Positions 1 to 9,161 of a DNA stretch of 64,000 nt are shown here, one piece after another. The notes beneath the pieces were generated by a model. That model had not been told where the DNA came from, did not search any database, and was given only the letters and a program-made list of their open reading frames with translations. The position numbers were made by a program, and so were the translations under genes. Source of the stretch: Alphaproteobacteria bacterium (GTDB taxonomy: Bacteria > Pseudomonadota > Alphaproteobacteria > Rhodobacterales > Rhodobacteraceae). Numbering within the stretch: the stretch's first letter is position 1; each line of letters starts with the position of its first letter. The stretch covers positions 62,001 through 126,000 of the forward strand of contig JAUIAS010000002.1 of NCBI GenBank assembly GCA_030425395.1, read 5' to 3'.

Positions 1-363
1 GTCGGGCTGCCGGGAACATCGGGCTTTGTCGGTGAATTCCTGACGCTTATGGCGGTGTTCCAGGTGAATACATGGGTGGCTGCGGTTGCCACGACGGGTG
101 TGATCTTCTCCGCGGGCTATGCGCTCTGGCTGTATCGCCGGGTGGTGATGGGCGACCTGATCAAGGAATCGCTCAAGTCGATTACCGATATGACCCGCCG
201 CGAACGCGCGATCTTTGCGCCGCTGGTGGTGATGACGATCCTGCTGGGTGTCTATCCAAGCCTTGTGACCGATATCATTGGCCCCTCGGTTGAGGCGCTG
301 GTGGGTAATTATGAAACGGCGCTGGCCTCGGCAAAAGCCGCTGTCCAGCACGCATCGAACTAA
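1..363 (+). CDS. nuoM: NADH-quinone oxidoreductase subunit M, C-terminal part
   Basis: Frame 1 is open from the first base and ends at TAA 361-363, so the gene begins before the window. It opens with [13 protein letters not shown], the conserved proton-channel loop of the antiporter-like subunit NuoM of respiratory complex I. It then shows a hydrophobic helix ([24 protein letters not shown] is part of it), a basic loop with YRRVV, and another helix ending the protein. The family role is proton pumping in the membrane arm, coupled to NADH oxidation. It lies 14 bases before nuoN, as expected for the end of the nuo operon. The internal ATG at 49 is not a start. Confidence 0.95.
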   Translation, partial: VGLPGTSGFVGEFLTLMAVFQVNTWVAAVATTGVIFSAGYALWLYRRVVMGDLIKESLKSITDMTRRERAIFAPLVVMTILLGVYPSLVTDIIGPSVEALVGNYETALASAKAAVQHASN

Positions 364-377
364 GGGGAGCCGGGCAC

Positions 378-1823
378 ATGATCCAGGCCGATCTGAACGT
401 CATTCTTCCCGAAATCATGCTGGCGGTCTATGCCATGGCTGCGCTGCTGGTTGCGGTCTATACCGGCAAGGACAAGCTGGCCCCGATGCTGGTCTGGCTG
501 ACCGCGGCGGGCATGGTGATCATCGCGGCAATTGTCGGGCTGTCCGGTGACGGAACCAACGTCGCCTTTGGCGGAATGTTTGTCGACGACGCGTTTTCGC
601 GCTTTGCCAAGGTAACCATCCTGCTGTCGGCGGCGGCGGTTCTGGTGATGAGCCAGGACTACATGACGCGCCGAGGGTTGTTGCGGTTCGAATATCCCAT
701 CCTTGTTGCTCTGGCATCTGTCGGCATGATGATGATGGTCAGCGCAGGCGACCTGATGGCGCTTTATATGGGGCTGGAGCTTCAGTCGCTGGCGCTCTAC
801 GTGGTCGCGTCCCTGCGTCGGGACAGCGCGAAATCGACCGAAGCCGGCCTGAAGTATTTCGTCTTGGGCGCGCTCAGCTCGGGCTTGCTGCTCTACGGTG
901 CCTCGCTGGTTTACGGGTATTCGGGCACGACACTGTTCTCGGGGATCATTCAGGCCGCCCAACATGGCGAGGTATCGCTGGGGATGCTGTTCGGGTTGAT
1001 CTTTGTGATCTCGGGGCTCGCGTTCAAGGTATCTGCCGTGCCGTTCCACATGTGGACGCCGGACGTTTATGAGGGGTCGCCCACGCCAGTGACGGCGTTC
1101 TTTGCCACGGCACCGAAAATGGCGGCCATGGGCCTGTTTGCGCGGGTGGCTCACGATGCCTTTGGCGGGATTGTTGCGGACTGGAGCCAGGTGATTGCGT
1201 TGCTGTCTCTTCTGTCGATGTTCCTCGGCGCGGTTGCGGCCATCGGGCAGACCAACATCAAACGGCTGATGGCCTATTCGTCGATCGCCCACATGGGATA
1301 TGCATTGATGGGGCTTGCCGCGGGGACCGCCTTTGGCGTTCAGGCGTTGCTGGTTTACATGGTGATCTATGTGACGATGAACGTCGGCACATTTGCCTTT
1401 ATCCTGATGATGGAAAAAGACGGCCAGCCGGTCACGGATATCCGGTCGCTGGGAATGTATTCCAAGCGCGAACCGGGACGTGCGCTGGCGATGTTGGTTC
1501 TGCTGTTCAGCCTTGCCGGTGTGCCGCCGATGCTGGGCTTTTTTGGCAAGCTTTACGTGCTGCGCGCGGCCTATGATGCCGGTCTGGCATGGCTGGCGAT
1601 CGCCGGTGTGGTCGCGTCGGTGATCGGGGCGTTCTACTATCTGCGCATCGTCTATTACATGTATTTCGGCGATGACGAGAGCGAGGCTCTGGATCAGGGC
1701 AGCGGCACGCCGGTTTTGTGGGGATTTCTCATGGCATCGGCGGCAGTGATGGTTCTGGGTATCATCAATATGTTCGGCGTCGAAGGCGCGGCTGCTGCTG
1801 CGGCGGCGGTTCTGGTCAATTGA
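378..1823 (+). CDS. nuoN: NADH-quinone oxidoreductase subunit N
   Basis: 481 residues, a normal length for NuoN, the third antiporter-like membrane subunit of complex I. The protein is almost wholly made of hydrophobic helices. It carries the conserved family segments [16 protein letters not shown] (about residue 157 on) and [20 protein letters not shown] (about residue 218 on), with the lysines and glutamate used in proton translocation. A GGGGAG ribosome site lies 10 or so bases before the ATG, directly after the nuoM stop. It is the last nuo gene. The next 70 bases carry a copy of the extragenic repeat described at 1851-1885, and birA follows on the same strand. Confidence 0.97.
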   Translation: MIQADLNVILPEIMLAVYAMAALLVAVYTGKDKLAPMLVWLTAAGMVIIAAIVGLSGDGTNVAFGGMFVDDAFSRFAKVTILLSAAAVLVMSQDYMTRRGLLRFEYPILVALASVGMMMMVSAGDLMALYMGLELQSLALYVVASLRRDSAKSTEAGLKYFVLGALSSGLLLYGASLVYGYSGTTLFSGIIQAAQHGEVSLGMLFGLIFVISGLAFKVSAVPFHMWTPDVYEGSPTPVTAFFATAPKMAAMGLFARVAHDAFGGIVADWSQVIALLSLLSMFLGAVAAIGQTNIKRLMAYSSIAHMGYALMGLAAGTAFGVQALLVYMVIYVTMNVGTFAFILMMEKDGQPVTDIRSLGMYSKREPGRALAMLVLLFSLAGVPPMLGFFGKLYVLRAAYDAGLAWLAIAGVVASVIGAFYYLRIVYYMYFGDDESEALDQGSGTPVLWGFLMASAAVMVLGIINMFGVEGAAAAAAAVLVN

Positions 1824-1850
1824 CCCAGCGCCGCGCCCGCGGCACCGTCG

Positions 1851-1885
1851 GGCTGGGGTATTTGGAACGAGAAAGAAACAGGGGG
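1851..1885 (+). repeat. Extragenic repeat copy A
   Basis: Between nuoN and birA lies GGGGTATTTGGAACGAGAAAG followed by AAACAGGGGG. The same core occurs on the other strand at 26404-26429 with about one mismatch in 26 bases. It reads in the same direction as nuoN, 27 bases after its stop. Related copies are listed at 15288, 21578, 22752, 29164, 29254 and 41751. Confidence 0.7.
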
Positions 1886-1893
1886 CCGGTCGC

Positions 1894-2649
1894 ATGAGCG
1901 GCTGGCCCCAAGGCTATGGGCTGCATGTTCTTGATGAAGTGGACAGCACCCTGAACGAAGCCGCGCGGATTGCCCCGCGCTCGCCCGGTCCGGTCTGGAT
2001 CATGGCGCGGCGGCAAACGGCGGCGCGCGGGCGGCGCGGACGCGCGTGGGCGGCCCCGGAGGGCAACCTGAGTGCGACCCTGCTGATGCGCCCCGAGGGT
2101 CCGGCGGGGCAGGTCGCGTTGCGGTCCTTTGTTGCGGCGCTGGCGCTTTTCGATGCCTGTGCCGAAGTGACGGGGCGGCGCGAGGGACTGTCGCTGAAAT
2201 GGCCGAATGACGTTCTTTTGAACGGTGGCAAGTTGGCGGGCATTTTGCTTGAAAGCAGCGGGATCGCGGGGCAAGGCGTCATGGCGCTGTCGATCGGTAT
2301 CGGTGTGAACCTGGCCGAGGCCCCGCCCGCTGAGGCGGTTGAGACGCGCGCCTTGCGTCCGGTGTCATTGGCCGGTGAGACCGGGATCGCCATTGCGCCC
2401 GAGACGTTTCTGGAGGCGCTGGCGCGGGCGTATGACCTGCACGAGCGGGCCTTTGTTGCCTTTGGGTTCGATCCGATCCGCACCGCGTGGCTGGCGCGGG
2501 CGGCGCGGTTGGGCGCGGTGATTACCGCGCGTCTGGGCACAGAAGAAATCACCGGCACGTTTGATACCGTGGACGGCGACGGCAATCTCGTGCTGATCCT
2601 GGCGGGTGGCGTCACGCGCCGCGTTCCGGCAGCCGACATATTTTTCTGA
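1894..2649 (+). CDS. birA: Biotin--[acetyl-CoA-carboxylase] ligase
   Basis: 251 residues. The protein joins biotin to the carrier lysine of acetyl-CoA carboxylase and related enzymes through biotinyl-AMP. The catalytic loop appears as ARGRRGRAW (about residues 44-52) and the ATP/biotin motif as KWPNDVLLNGGKLAGILLE (about 107-125). A small SH3-like C-terminal domain follows (VDGDGNLVLILAGGVTRRV). There is no N-terminal winged-helix domain, so this is a group I ligase without the repressor function of E. coli BirA. The start at the ATG has a G-rich stretch (GGGGGCCGG) before it. coaX begins 12 bases later, and the birA-coaX-rnj order is typical of Rhodobacteraceae. Confidence 0.94.
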   Translation: MSGWPQGYGLHVLDEVDSTLNEAARIAPRSPGPVWIMARRQTAARGRRGRAWAAPEGNLSATLLMRPEGPAGQVALRSFVAALALFDACAEVTGRREGLSLKWPNDVLLNGGKLAGILLESSGIAGQGVMALSIGIGVNLAEAPPAEAVETRALRPVSLAGETGIAIAPETFLEALARAYDLHERAFVAFGFDPIRTAWLARAARLGAVITARLGTEEITGTFDTVDGDGNLVLILAGGVTRRVPAADIFF

Positions 2650-2661
2650 GGGGGATGGAAC

Positions 2662-3444
2662 ATGCTTCTGGCGATTGATTGTGGCAACACCAATACGGTG
2701 TTCGCGATATGGGACGGCGAGCAGTTCCTGGGCACGTGGCGCATGGCCACCAATCCTCAGCGCACGGCGGATGAGTATCACGTCTGGCTGAGCACATTGA
2801 TGGAATTGCAGAATGTAGAGGTGAAGATCACGGATGTGATCATCTCGTCCACGGTGCCGCGCGTCGTGTTCAACCTGCGGGTTCTGAGCGACCGTTACTT
2901 TGGCACGCGTCCCATTGTCGTGGGCAAGCCGGAGTGCCTGTTGCCCATTGACGTGCGCGTGGATGCGGGCACCGCGGTGGGGCCGGACCGGCTGGTCAAT
3001 TCGGTCGCGGGACATGATCTGTTTGGTGGCGATCTCGTGATCGTCGATTTCGGCACCGCCACCACATTTGACGTCGTGGATGCGGACGGGGCTTATATCG
3101 GGGGCGTGATCGCGCCGGGGGTAAACCTGAGCCTTGAGGCGTTGCACCTTGCGGCGGCGGCCTTGCCCCATGTGGATATTTCCAAACCTGAGCACGTCGT
3201 GGGCACCAATACGGTTGCCTGTATGCAGTCAGGTGTGTTTTGGGGGTATGTGGGGCTGGTGCGGGAAATCTGCACCCGGATCCGGGAAGAACGGAACCGG
3301 CCCATGCGGATCGTATCTACCGGTGGACTGGCACCGTTGTTCCAGCAGAGCGTCGACCTGTTCGACGATTTCGAAGACGATTTGACGATACATGGCCTCA
3401 AGGTCATCTACACCTACAACAAGGAAAGAAGCGAAACGCAATGA
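2662..3444 (+). CDS. coaX: Type III pantothenate kinase
   Basis: 260 residues. CoaX phosphorylates pantothenate in the first step of coenzyme A synthesis. It belongs to the acetate and sugar kinase fold, not to the CoaA family. The phosphate-binding motif LAIDCGNTNTVFAIWDG sits at the N-terminus. The family signature GPDRLVNSVAG is near residue 110, and DFGTATTFDVV (about 129-139) carries the second phosphate loop. The C-terminal STGGLAPLF closes the fold. A GAGGGGGATGG ribosome site precedes the ATG. The stop overlaps the start of rnj by four bases (ATGA), which suggests translational coupling. Confidence 0.96.
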   Translation: MLLAIDCGNTNTVFAIWDGEQFLGTWRMATNPQRTADEYHVWLSTLMELQNVEVKITDVIISSTVPRVVFNLRVLSDRYFGTRPIVVGKPECLLPIDVRVDAGTAVGPDRLVNSVAGHDLFGGDLVIVDFGTATTFDVVDADGAYIGGVIAPGVNLSLEALHLAAAALPHVDISKPEHVVGTNTVACMQSGVFWGYVGLVREICTRIREERNRPMRIVSTGGLAPLFQQSVDLFDDFEDDLTIHGLKVIYTYNKERSETQ

Positions 3445-5108
3445 GCAGCGAGCGCATGATCTACCTGCCCCTTGGCGGGGCCGGTGAAATCGGAATGAAC
3501 GCCTATGTCTATGGCTATGGGGCTCCGGGCAAGGAACGGCTGATCCTGGTCGACCTGGGGGTTACCTTTCCGGATATGGATGGCACGCCGGGTGTCGATC
3601 TGATCCTGCCGGATATGACATGGCTCAAGGAAAACGCCCATCGGTTGGAGGCGATCTTCATCACCCACGCCCACGAGGACCATGTTGGCGCTGTTGCGCA
3701 TTTCTATGAGGATCTCGGCGCTCCGGTCTATGCGCGGGTGTTCACCGCCAATATCGCGCGGCGCAAGATGGAAGAACACGGCCTGCCCGGTGAGGCCGTG
3801 CGGACCGTCAGCGCCTGGCCCGAACAGATCGAGGCCGGGCCGTTCAAGGTCTCATTCCTGCCGATCTCCCATTCGATCCCCGAAAGTGCATCTCTGGTCA
3901 TTGATGGGCCGGACGGACGCATCGTGCATTCGGGGGATTTCAAGCTGGATCCCGAACCGGTGGTGGGCGAAGCCTTTGACCCCGAATTGTGGGCCGATGT
4001 CTGCAAGGACGGGGTCAAGGTTCTGGTCTGCGACAGCACCAACGTCTTTTCGCCTCATGCGGGTCGGTCGGAAAGCACCTTGTCGGATGACATCACGTCG
4101 CTTGTGGCCGGGGCCAAGGGCATGGTGGTGGCCACGACCTTTGCCTCCAACGTGGCGCGGGTCAAGACGCTGGCCATCGCGGGCAAGCGGGCAGGGCGGT
4201 CGGTTGTTCTGCTGGGCCGCGCGATGCGGCGCATGGTCGAAGCGGCGGTGGAAACCGGCGTGTTGCGCGATTTTCCCAAAGTGGTCAGCCCCGAAGACGC
4301 GCAATCCATCCCGCGTGAAAACCTGCTTTTGCTGGTGACCGGCAGCCAGGGCGAACGGCGCGCGGCCTCTGCCCAACTGGCGCGGGGGAAATATCTCGGG
4401 CTGCAGATGAAGGAAGGCGACCTGTTCCTGTTTTCGTCCAAGACGATTCCGGGCAACGAGCGCGGCGTTTTGCGCATCGTGAACCAATTTTCCGAAAAAG
4501 GCGTTGATGTCGTGGACGACAGCAGCGGCCTTTATCACGTGTCGGGCCACGCCAACCGCCCCGATCTGGAACGCCTGCATGAGATCGTCAAGCCGCAGAT
4601 CCTGATCCCGATGCACGGCGAACACCGCCACCTGCGCGAACATGCCAAACTGGCCGAAGCGCGGGGCATTGCCTCTATGGTCGTGGTCAATGGCATGATG
4701 GTCGAGCTGTCCGGTAATGCGCCCAAGGTGGCAGAATACATCGAAACCGGGCGCACCTATCTGGATGGCCGGGTCAAGATCGGCGCGATGGACGGCATCG
4801 TGCGGGATCGTATCCGCATGGCGCTGAACGGGCATGTGATGGTCAATATCATCATGGATGAAGCCGATGAACCGCTGGGCGAGCCTTGGGTTGAACTGAT
4901 GGGGCTGGCCGAGATCGGGACATCCGGGGCTCCGCTGACGGACATTCTGGAAGAGGATCTCAACCAGTTCCTGATGCGGGCCAAAGCCAGGACACGGGCC
5001 GATGACGATGCGCTTGAGGATGCGCTGCGCAAGATCGTGCGGCAGTCCTCGCAAGGGGAAATCGGCAAGAAGCCCGAAGTCACGATCGTGATCAGCAGAT
5101 TGAGCTGA
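3441..5108 (+). CDS. rnj: Ribonuclease J
   Basis: 555 residues from the ATG that overlaps the coaX stop. An open frame continues upstream inside coaX, but the conserved N-terminus MIYLPLGGAGEIGMN begins here. RNase J is a metallo-beta-lactamase/beta-CASP enzyme with 5'-3' exonuclease and endonuclease activity on mRNA and rRNA. The zinc motif HAHEDH is at 76-81. Later metal ligands are seen in ISHSIPES, HSGDFKLD and CDSTN, and the beta-CASP motifs in VTGSQGE and HVSGHA, with IPMHGEHRH near residue 392. A short C-terminal domain follows, as in other RNase J proteins. The stop overlaps the next start by one base. Confidence 0.96.
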   Translation: MSSERMIYLPLGGAGEIGMNAYVYGYGAPGKERLILVDLGVTFPDMDGTPGVDLILPDMTWLKENAHRLEAIFITHAHEDHVGAVAHFYEDLGAPVYARVFTANIARRKMEEHGLPGEAVRTVSAWPEQIEAGPFKVSFLPISHSIPESASLVIDGPDGRIVHSGDFKLDPEPVVGEAFDPELWADVCKDGVKVLVCDSTNVFSPHAGRSESTLSDDITSLVAGAKGMVVATTFASNVARVKTLAIAGKRAGRSVVLLGRAMRRMVEAAVETGVLRDFPKVVSPEDAQSIPRENLLLLVTGSQGERRAASAQLARGKYLGLQMKEGDLFLFSSKTIPGNERGVLRIVNQFSEKGVDVVDDSSGLYHVSGHANRPDLERLHEIVKPQILIPMHGEHRHLREHAKLAEARGIASMVVVNGMMVELSGNAPKVAEYIETGRTYLDGRVKIGAMDGIVRDRIRMALNGHVMVNIIMDEADEPLGEPWVELMGLAEIGTSGAPLTDILEEDLNQFLMRAKARTRADDDALEDALRKIVRQSSQGEIGKKPEVTIVISRLS

Positions 5109-5629
5109 TGCAGGGGGCCTATACCGATATCCTCAGTCGTATTGACGAACCGCCGGCGTGGTTTGACGATAACGGCGTGCCTCGGTATGGCCCCTTCAGC
5201 CCTGACATGGTGACGTGTATTCATGCGAACGAGATCGTCCTGATCCGGATTGAATGTCAGGGCTGTCAGACAAGTTTTGATGTCGCAATGACGGTTCCAC
5301 GCGCGTCTCAGCCCCTCAAGGACGGCCCGGACGCGCCAATGCTGCGCGATTATATTGCGCAGCGTGCCCTGCACTATGGTGATCCGCCAAACATCCTGTG
5401 TTGTGATCCGGGGCCCAGCATGAATTCGATCCCACGGGTGGTGTTGGAATATTGGTTCCGGCCGGTGGCGATGGGCTATGGGCTCGGGTGTCACTGGCCA
5501 CGGCGCGTGGATGACGATGGCGTGCCCTATGCGCCGTCGACCGCGCTTTTGAATCCGCGCTATGCGATGAATTTTCAAAGAGACCCGGCCATGGAAGGCA
5601 TCGACCTGACCCCGGATTGGGCGGTCTAG
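5108..5629 (+). CDS. Hypothetical protein downstream of rnj
   Basis: 173 residues, family not recognised. The ATG shares one base with the rnj stop (TGATG), so it is probably translated by coupling with rnj. No signal peptide or membrane helix is visible. The protein has a CxxC pair (ECQGCQTSFDVAM, about residues 45-57) and a CC doublet in ILCCDPGP, which could bind a metal, but this is only a guess. It is rich in Pro, Asp and Trp. Codon use looks like that of its neighbours, which supports a real gene. The role is unknown. Confidence 0.75.
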   Translation: MQGAYTDILSRIDEPPAWFDDNGVPRYGPFSPDMVTCIHANEIVLIRIECQGCQTSFDVAMTVPRASQPLKDGPDAPMLRDYIAQRALHYGDPPNILCCDPGPSMNSIPRVVLEYWFRPVAMGYGLGCHWPRRVDDDGVPYAPSTALLNPRYAMNFQRDPAMEGIDLTPDWAV

Positions 5630-5799
5630 CGTCGTTCCTCGGCTGCGTCCTGAAAAAGCCGGGCGCATGATCGAGCTGCGAGACGAGGTGTCTGAGACAG
5701 CTTGCAGCGCCCGCGCCGTGACAGACCGCAGTTTGCCCCGGATGTTCGCGACTGACGCCCCGAGATCACGAGGCGTTGGTCCCGGTCTCCTATTGCGGA

Positions 5800-6360
5800 T
5801 CAAGCGGCTGCTTCTATCCGCGTCACGGTCGTGGCAAGCCTGTCGGTCAGCGGGCCGGGAAGACGGGCGCAGAGCGCCTCGGCCAAGCCGCGATAATACC
5901 ACAAGGTTCCATCACGCCCGGCTGTAAAGCGGTCAAAAACCGCCGGGCCATCGGTTTCCAGATCATTGAGAATGGCGGTGGCATTGTGCAGCTTGTCACA
6001 GGCCGTGACCAACACCGCATCGTCGTCCTTTTCCGCGATACCGGCGAGATACCGATCCTTGCGGACCTTCCATGGTTCGGTGGTCTGGTCGGTGCTGTCG
6101 GAACAGGCCAGAACGATGGCCGCGACCCGCGCGCCGAACCTGTCGGAAATGGTTGCGAGCATGGCGTCGCCGCCCTGATCCTCAACCGCGTCGTGCAGGA
6201 GGGCGGCAATCGCCTGATCTTCGTCGCCACCGTGATCCAGAACAAGGGAACAGACGCCGAGCAGGTGTGAAATATAGGGGATGCGCGTTGCTTTGCGCCA
6301 CTGATCCCGGTGGGATCGCGCAGCGAATTGCAGCGCATCGTCGAAACGATGAGTCAGCAT
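5800..6360 (-). CDS. SpoT-like HD domain hydrolase, small type
   Basis: 186 residues. The arrangement of metal-binding residues matches the (p)ppGpp 3'-pyrophosphohydrolase domain: PYISHLLGV (about 28-36), ALLHDAVEDQGGD (about 53-65, the HD pair followed by ED) and CDKLHNATAIL (about 120-130). There is no synthetase, TGS or ACT domain, so it resembles stand-alone small alarmone hydrolases (MESH1 type). It probably acts on (p)ppGpp or a related nucleotide in the cytoplasm, but the substrate is inferred. It converges with the preceding hypothetical gene; the 170-base gap between them holds no feature I recognise. rhlE lies upstream on the same strand. Confidence 0.85.
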   Translation of the reverse strand: MLTHRFDDALQFAARSHRDQWRKATRIPYISHLLGVCSLVLDHGGDEDQAIAALLHDAVEDQGGDAMLATISDRFGARVAAIVLACSDSTDQTTEPWKVRKDRYLAGIAEKDDDAVLVTACDKLHNATAILNDLETDGPAVFDRFTAGRDGTLWYYRGLAEALCARLPGPLTDRLATTVTRIEAAA

Positions 6361-6490
6361 GGCTGTAGGTCTTTCGATTTTTGGGAAAAATGTGCGTCAT
6401 GCACGCTCGGATGGTGCGCAGGATCGCAGCAAAAAGCAAGCGACGCGGTGTCGCAGCGTCGATTGTCAGGCAATATCAGCGTGAGAAGGC

Positions 6491-6517
6491 CCCGAGACGG
6501 TGTTTTCCGTCTCAGGG
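6491..6517 (-). terminator. Stem-loop after rhlE
   Basis: A perfect 7-base stem GAGACGG / CCGTCTC with a 6-base loop lies at 6494-6513. CCC and GGG flank it and extend the stem across one bulged A. It begins 8 bases after the helicase stop, reading on the minus strand. There is no clean U-tract, so termination efficiency is uncertain. Confidence 0.55.
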
Positions 6518-6524
6518 TCAGGGT

Positions 6525-8057
6525 TCAGCCCGCGCGGCGTTCGTCAAAGCTCAGCGCGATAAAGCTGGGCAGATGATCGCCCATTCCAACAACCTTGTTG
6601 TCATGGCCGCGCCCGGATTTGCCCCGGCCACGGCTATTGTTGTTGCCGTTGTCGGATCGCTGGCGTGATCGGCCGGCGTCGCGTTTGTCGTCTGCGGGGG
6701 CCGGTTGTCTGGCTTCCTGCTGGACGGGGGCCGCCTCTTCTGCCGGTTGTTGCGCGGCAGGTGGAGTGGCCTCTGCCGGTGCGGCGGGCTCTTCGGTTTT
6801 CTTGGACCGCGAACGCGTGGATTTCGCGCGGCTGGCGCGGGGCTTTTCCGCATCCTCCGCGGTTTTGGCATCCTCGCCTTTGGAGGCGTCCGCCTTGGCG
6901 GCACCGCTGGCCAGCGGGTTGTCCATCCGCGGGATCGGCATTTGCACCAGAGCTTCGATCCCGTCAAAGTTCTTTTCGTCGCGCGGCGTGCAGATCATCA
7001 TCGCCGTGCCCGAACGCCCCGCGCGCCCGGTGCGGCCGATGCGGTGCACGTAGTCTTCCGAGTGGCTGGGAACGTCAAAGTTGAACACGTGGCTGACGTT
7101 GGGAATATCCAGCCCGCGCGCCGCGACATCAGAGGCGATCAGAAACCGGATCGACCCTTCGCGGAACCCGTCAAGCGTGCGCATACGCTGGCTCTGTTCC
7201 AGATCGCCATGGATCGGGGCCGCGTCATACCCATATTTCTTGAGAGATTTCGCAACAATATCAACATCCGTCTTGCGGTTGCAGAAGATAATCGCGTTTG
7301 TGCATTTTTCGCCTTCGCCATCAATCATGGTGCGCAGCAGCTTGCGCTTTTCGCTGGCTTCCCGGTCGCGGCGCGAGGCTTTGAACATCACCACATGCTG
7401 GGTAATGGTTTCGCTTGCGGTGGCCTGACGGGCCACTTCGATGCGGGCGGGGGCGGACAGGAACGTATTGGTGATGCGTTCGATTTCGGGGGCCATCGTG
7501 GCCGAAAAGAACAGCGTCTGTCGCGTGAATGGCGTCAGCGAAAAGATGCGTTCGATATCGGGGATGAACCCCATGTCCAGCATCCGGTCAGCTTCGTCGA
7601 CAACCATGATCTGAACCCCGGTCAGCAACAGCTTGCCGCGTTCGAAATGGTCCAGCAGCCGTCCCGGCGTCGCGATCAGAACGTCCACGCCCCGGTCGAT
7701 CAATGCGTCCTGTTCTTTGAAGCTGACACCGCCGATCAGCAGCGCCTTGGTCAGCTTGAGATGCTTTGTATATGTGTCAAAGTTCTCGGCGACCTGCGCG
7801 GCCAGTTCCCGCGTCGGGCACAGCACAAGGCTGCGGGGCATGCGCGCGCGCGCGCGGCCACGGGCCAGCATCGTGATCATGGGAAGGGTAAAGCTTGCCG
7901 TTTTGCCGGTGCCGGTCTGGGCGATTCCCAGAACGTCGCGGCCTTCCAGAGCGGGGGGGATGGCACCCGCCTGAATAGGGGTGGGTGTTTCGTAGCCAGC
8001 TTCGTCGATGGCCTTGAGAACCTTGGGGTTCAGGTTCAAATCAGAGAATTTGGTCAT
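6525..8057 (-). CDS. rhlE: DEAD-box ATP-dependent RNA helicase, RhlE type
   Basis: 510 residues from the ATG giving MTKFSDLNLNPKVLKAI; the frame stays open upstream, but homology starts here. It unwinds RNA, in the family for ribosome assembly or mRNA decay. All core motifs are visible: Q-motif (GYETPTPIQ), motif I AQTGTGKT 46-53, PTREL 81-85, DEAD 154-157, SAT 185-187, then the helicase C domain with DVAARGLDIPNV and HRIGRTGRAG. The tail (about 390-510) is low-complexity, Ala/Pro/Lys-rich and then Arg/Gly-rich, typical for RNA binding in RhlE. The gene stands alone between a glycosyltransferase and the HD hydrolase. Confidence 0.95.
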   Translation of the reverse strand: MTKFSDLNLNPKVLKAIDEAGYETPTPIQAGAIPPALEGRDVLGIAQTGTGKTASFTLPMITMLARGRARARMPRSLVLCPTRELAAQVAENFDTYTKHLKLTKALLIGGVSFKEQDALIDRGVDVLIATPGRLLDHFERGKLLLTGVQIMVVDEADRMLDMGFIPDIERIFSLTPFTRQTLFFSATMAPEIERITNTFLSAPARIEVARQATASETITQHVVMFKASRRDREASEKRKLLRTMIDGEGEKCTNAIIFCNRKTDVDIVAKSLKKYGYDAAPIHGDLEQSQRMRTLDGFREGSIRFLIASDVAARGLDIPNVSHVFNFDVPSHSEDYVHRIGRTGRAGRSGTAMMICTPRDEKNFDGIEALVQMPIPRMDNPLASGAAKADASKGEDAKTAEDAEKPRASRAKSTRSRSKKTEEPAAPAEATPPAAQQPAEEAAPVQQEARQPAPADDKRDAGRSRQRSDNGNNNSRGRGKSGRGHDNKVVGMGDHLPSFIALSFDERRAG

Positions 8058-8209
8058 GTATGTCCGTTCGTTGCGGACACTGAACTTGGCCCGCCGTATT
8101 GAAAACCGGCCCGGATGGCCCGTGCGGCACGCGATCCGTGCCGGTGCTGCCACATAGCACTCCGGCAGGTTTGGGTCAAATGATCCGCGATGCGGCCAAT
8201 CCGCCCGTT

Positions 8210-9157
8210 TCAATCTTTCTGTGGCGCGATATCGGGAAAGTGGCGGGCGCGCTTGGTATCGAGATCGAGATCGTGCAGCCGGAGCAGCCCCTCGGCACCC
8301 AACGCCGCGCGGTGGTCGGAGGTATCGGCGCAGACCGTATCGTAAAACGCGCGCAGGGCCGCTTCGCCGTCCTGTGCCTCGATGCGGGAAAACAGTTCGT
8401 GCAGGGTCATGCCGCCCCGCTCGCGGGGAATGGCTGGCGACAGATCAGAGCGGTAAGACCCCGATTGCAACCGATACCGATAGGACGCGATCCAGGTGTC
8501 CCAATCCTTGGCGTGGCGGTGCAGCAGGCAAATCCGGCTTTCGTCGGTTTCATCGGGTTTGGCGTCGTCGGGCAAGAAGGCGTTGTGGATGCGCACCGAC
8601 AGGTCCGGCAATCCCGTCCGCAAGAACAGCTTGCCCGCGACGTGGCTCAGGAACCCGCCCTTTATATGATCGCCAAACTCGGGATAGAGCCGCGAAACCG
8701 TTGCGCGGCGGGCAGGGCCGGGGGGAATGAACGCCTTGTAGGCGGTGCCGTCGCCACCGGCCAGTGCCTCTGCGGGCCGCAGGCGGGCGGCCTGAACGGT
8801 ATCGGGCAGGCCCGCAAGACAACCGCCGATATCCGCGTCGCACCACAGAAATTCATCCACATCCATGTGGATCAGCCATTCCAGATCGTGGGCCTTGCGG
8901 CGATAGGCCTGCGTGGCGTTGCGGGTCTGGCGGACCTGATGTTTCGCGGGTCTGCGGCCGCGCTTGGCCCAGAACGCGTCATCGCACAGGGTCACGGAAA
9001 TGGCGGGATGCGCCGACAGGATCGCGCCCTGATCGGCGCGCGCGTCGTCCAGATACAGCAAGAGACGCGCCGCCCCGAGATCAAGATGGTGGGCGCAAAA
9101 CCGCAAGATTTCCTCGGTCGGTGCCTTGATCGTTGCGGTGATCCCCCAGCGCGTCAC
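8210..9157 (-). CDS. Glycosyltransferase family 2 protein, DVDEF type
   Basis: 315 residues. The fold resembles the Glyco_tranf_2_4 group: an N-terminal alpha/beta region and a DxD-like metal/sugar-nucleotide motif HMDVDEFLW at about 98-105. No signal peptide or membrane helix is seen. The start is GTG, five bases after the prfC stop, so it is probably co-transcribed with prfC. Three relatives lie together at 36-40.6 kb, but this one is more divergent and lacks their NEAxFLLEW opening. Donor, acceptor and product are unknown; a surface polysaccharide role is the usual assumption. The 152 bases between its end and the upstream start of rhlE hold no recognised feature. Confidence 0.8.
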   Translation of the reverse strand: MTRWGITATIKAPTEEILRFCAHHLDLGAARLLLYLDDARADQGAILSAHPAISVTLCDDAFWAKRGRRPAKHQVRQTRNATQAYRRKAHDLEWLIHMDVDEFLWCDADIGGCLAGLPDTVQAARLRPAEALAGGDGTAYKAFIPPGPARRATVSRLYPEFGDHIKGGFLSHVAGKLFLRTGLPDLSVRIHNAFLPDDAKPDETDESRICLLHRHAKDWDTWIASYRYRLQSGSYRSDLSPAIPRERGGMTLHELFSRIEAQDGEAALRAFYDTVCADTSDHRAALGAEGLLRLHDLDLDTKRARHFPDIAPQKD

Positions 9158-9161
9158 CGGA

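Noticed and set aside
360-1895. A 511-codon frame opposite nuoN
   Set aside because: It is Arg/His/Gln-rich with no family features, a shadow of nuoN.
3240-3440. An upstream extension of the rnj frame inside coaX
   Set aside because: coaX occupies this stretch and conserved RNase J sequence begins at the ATG at 3441.
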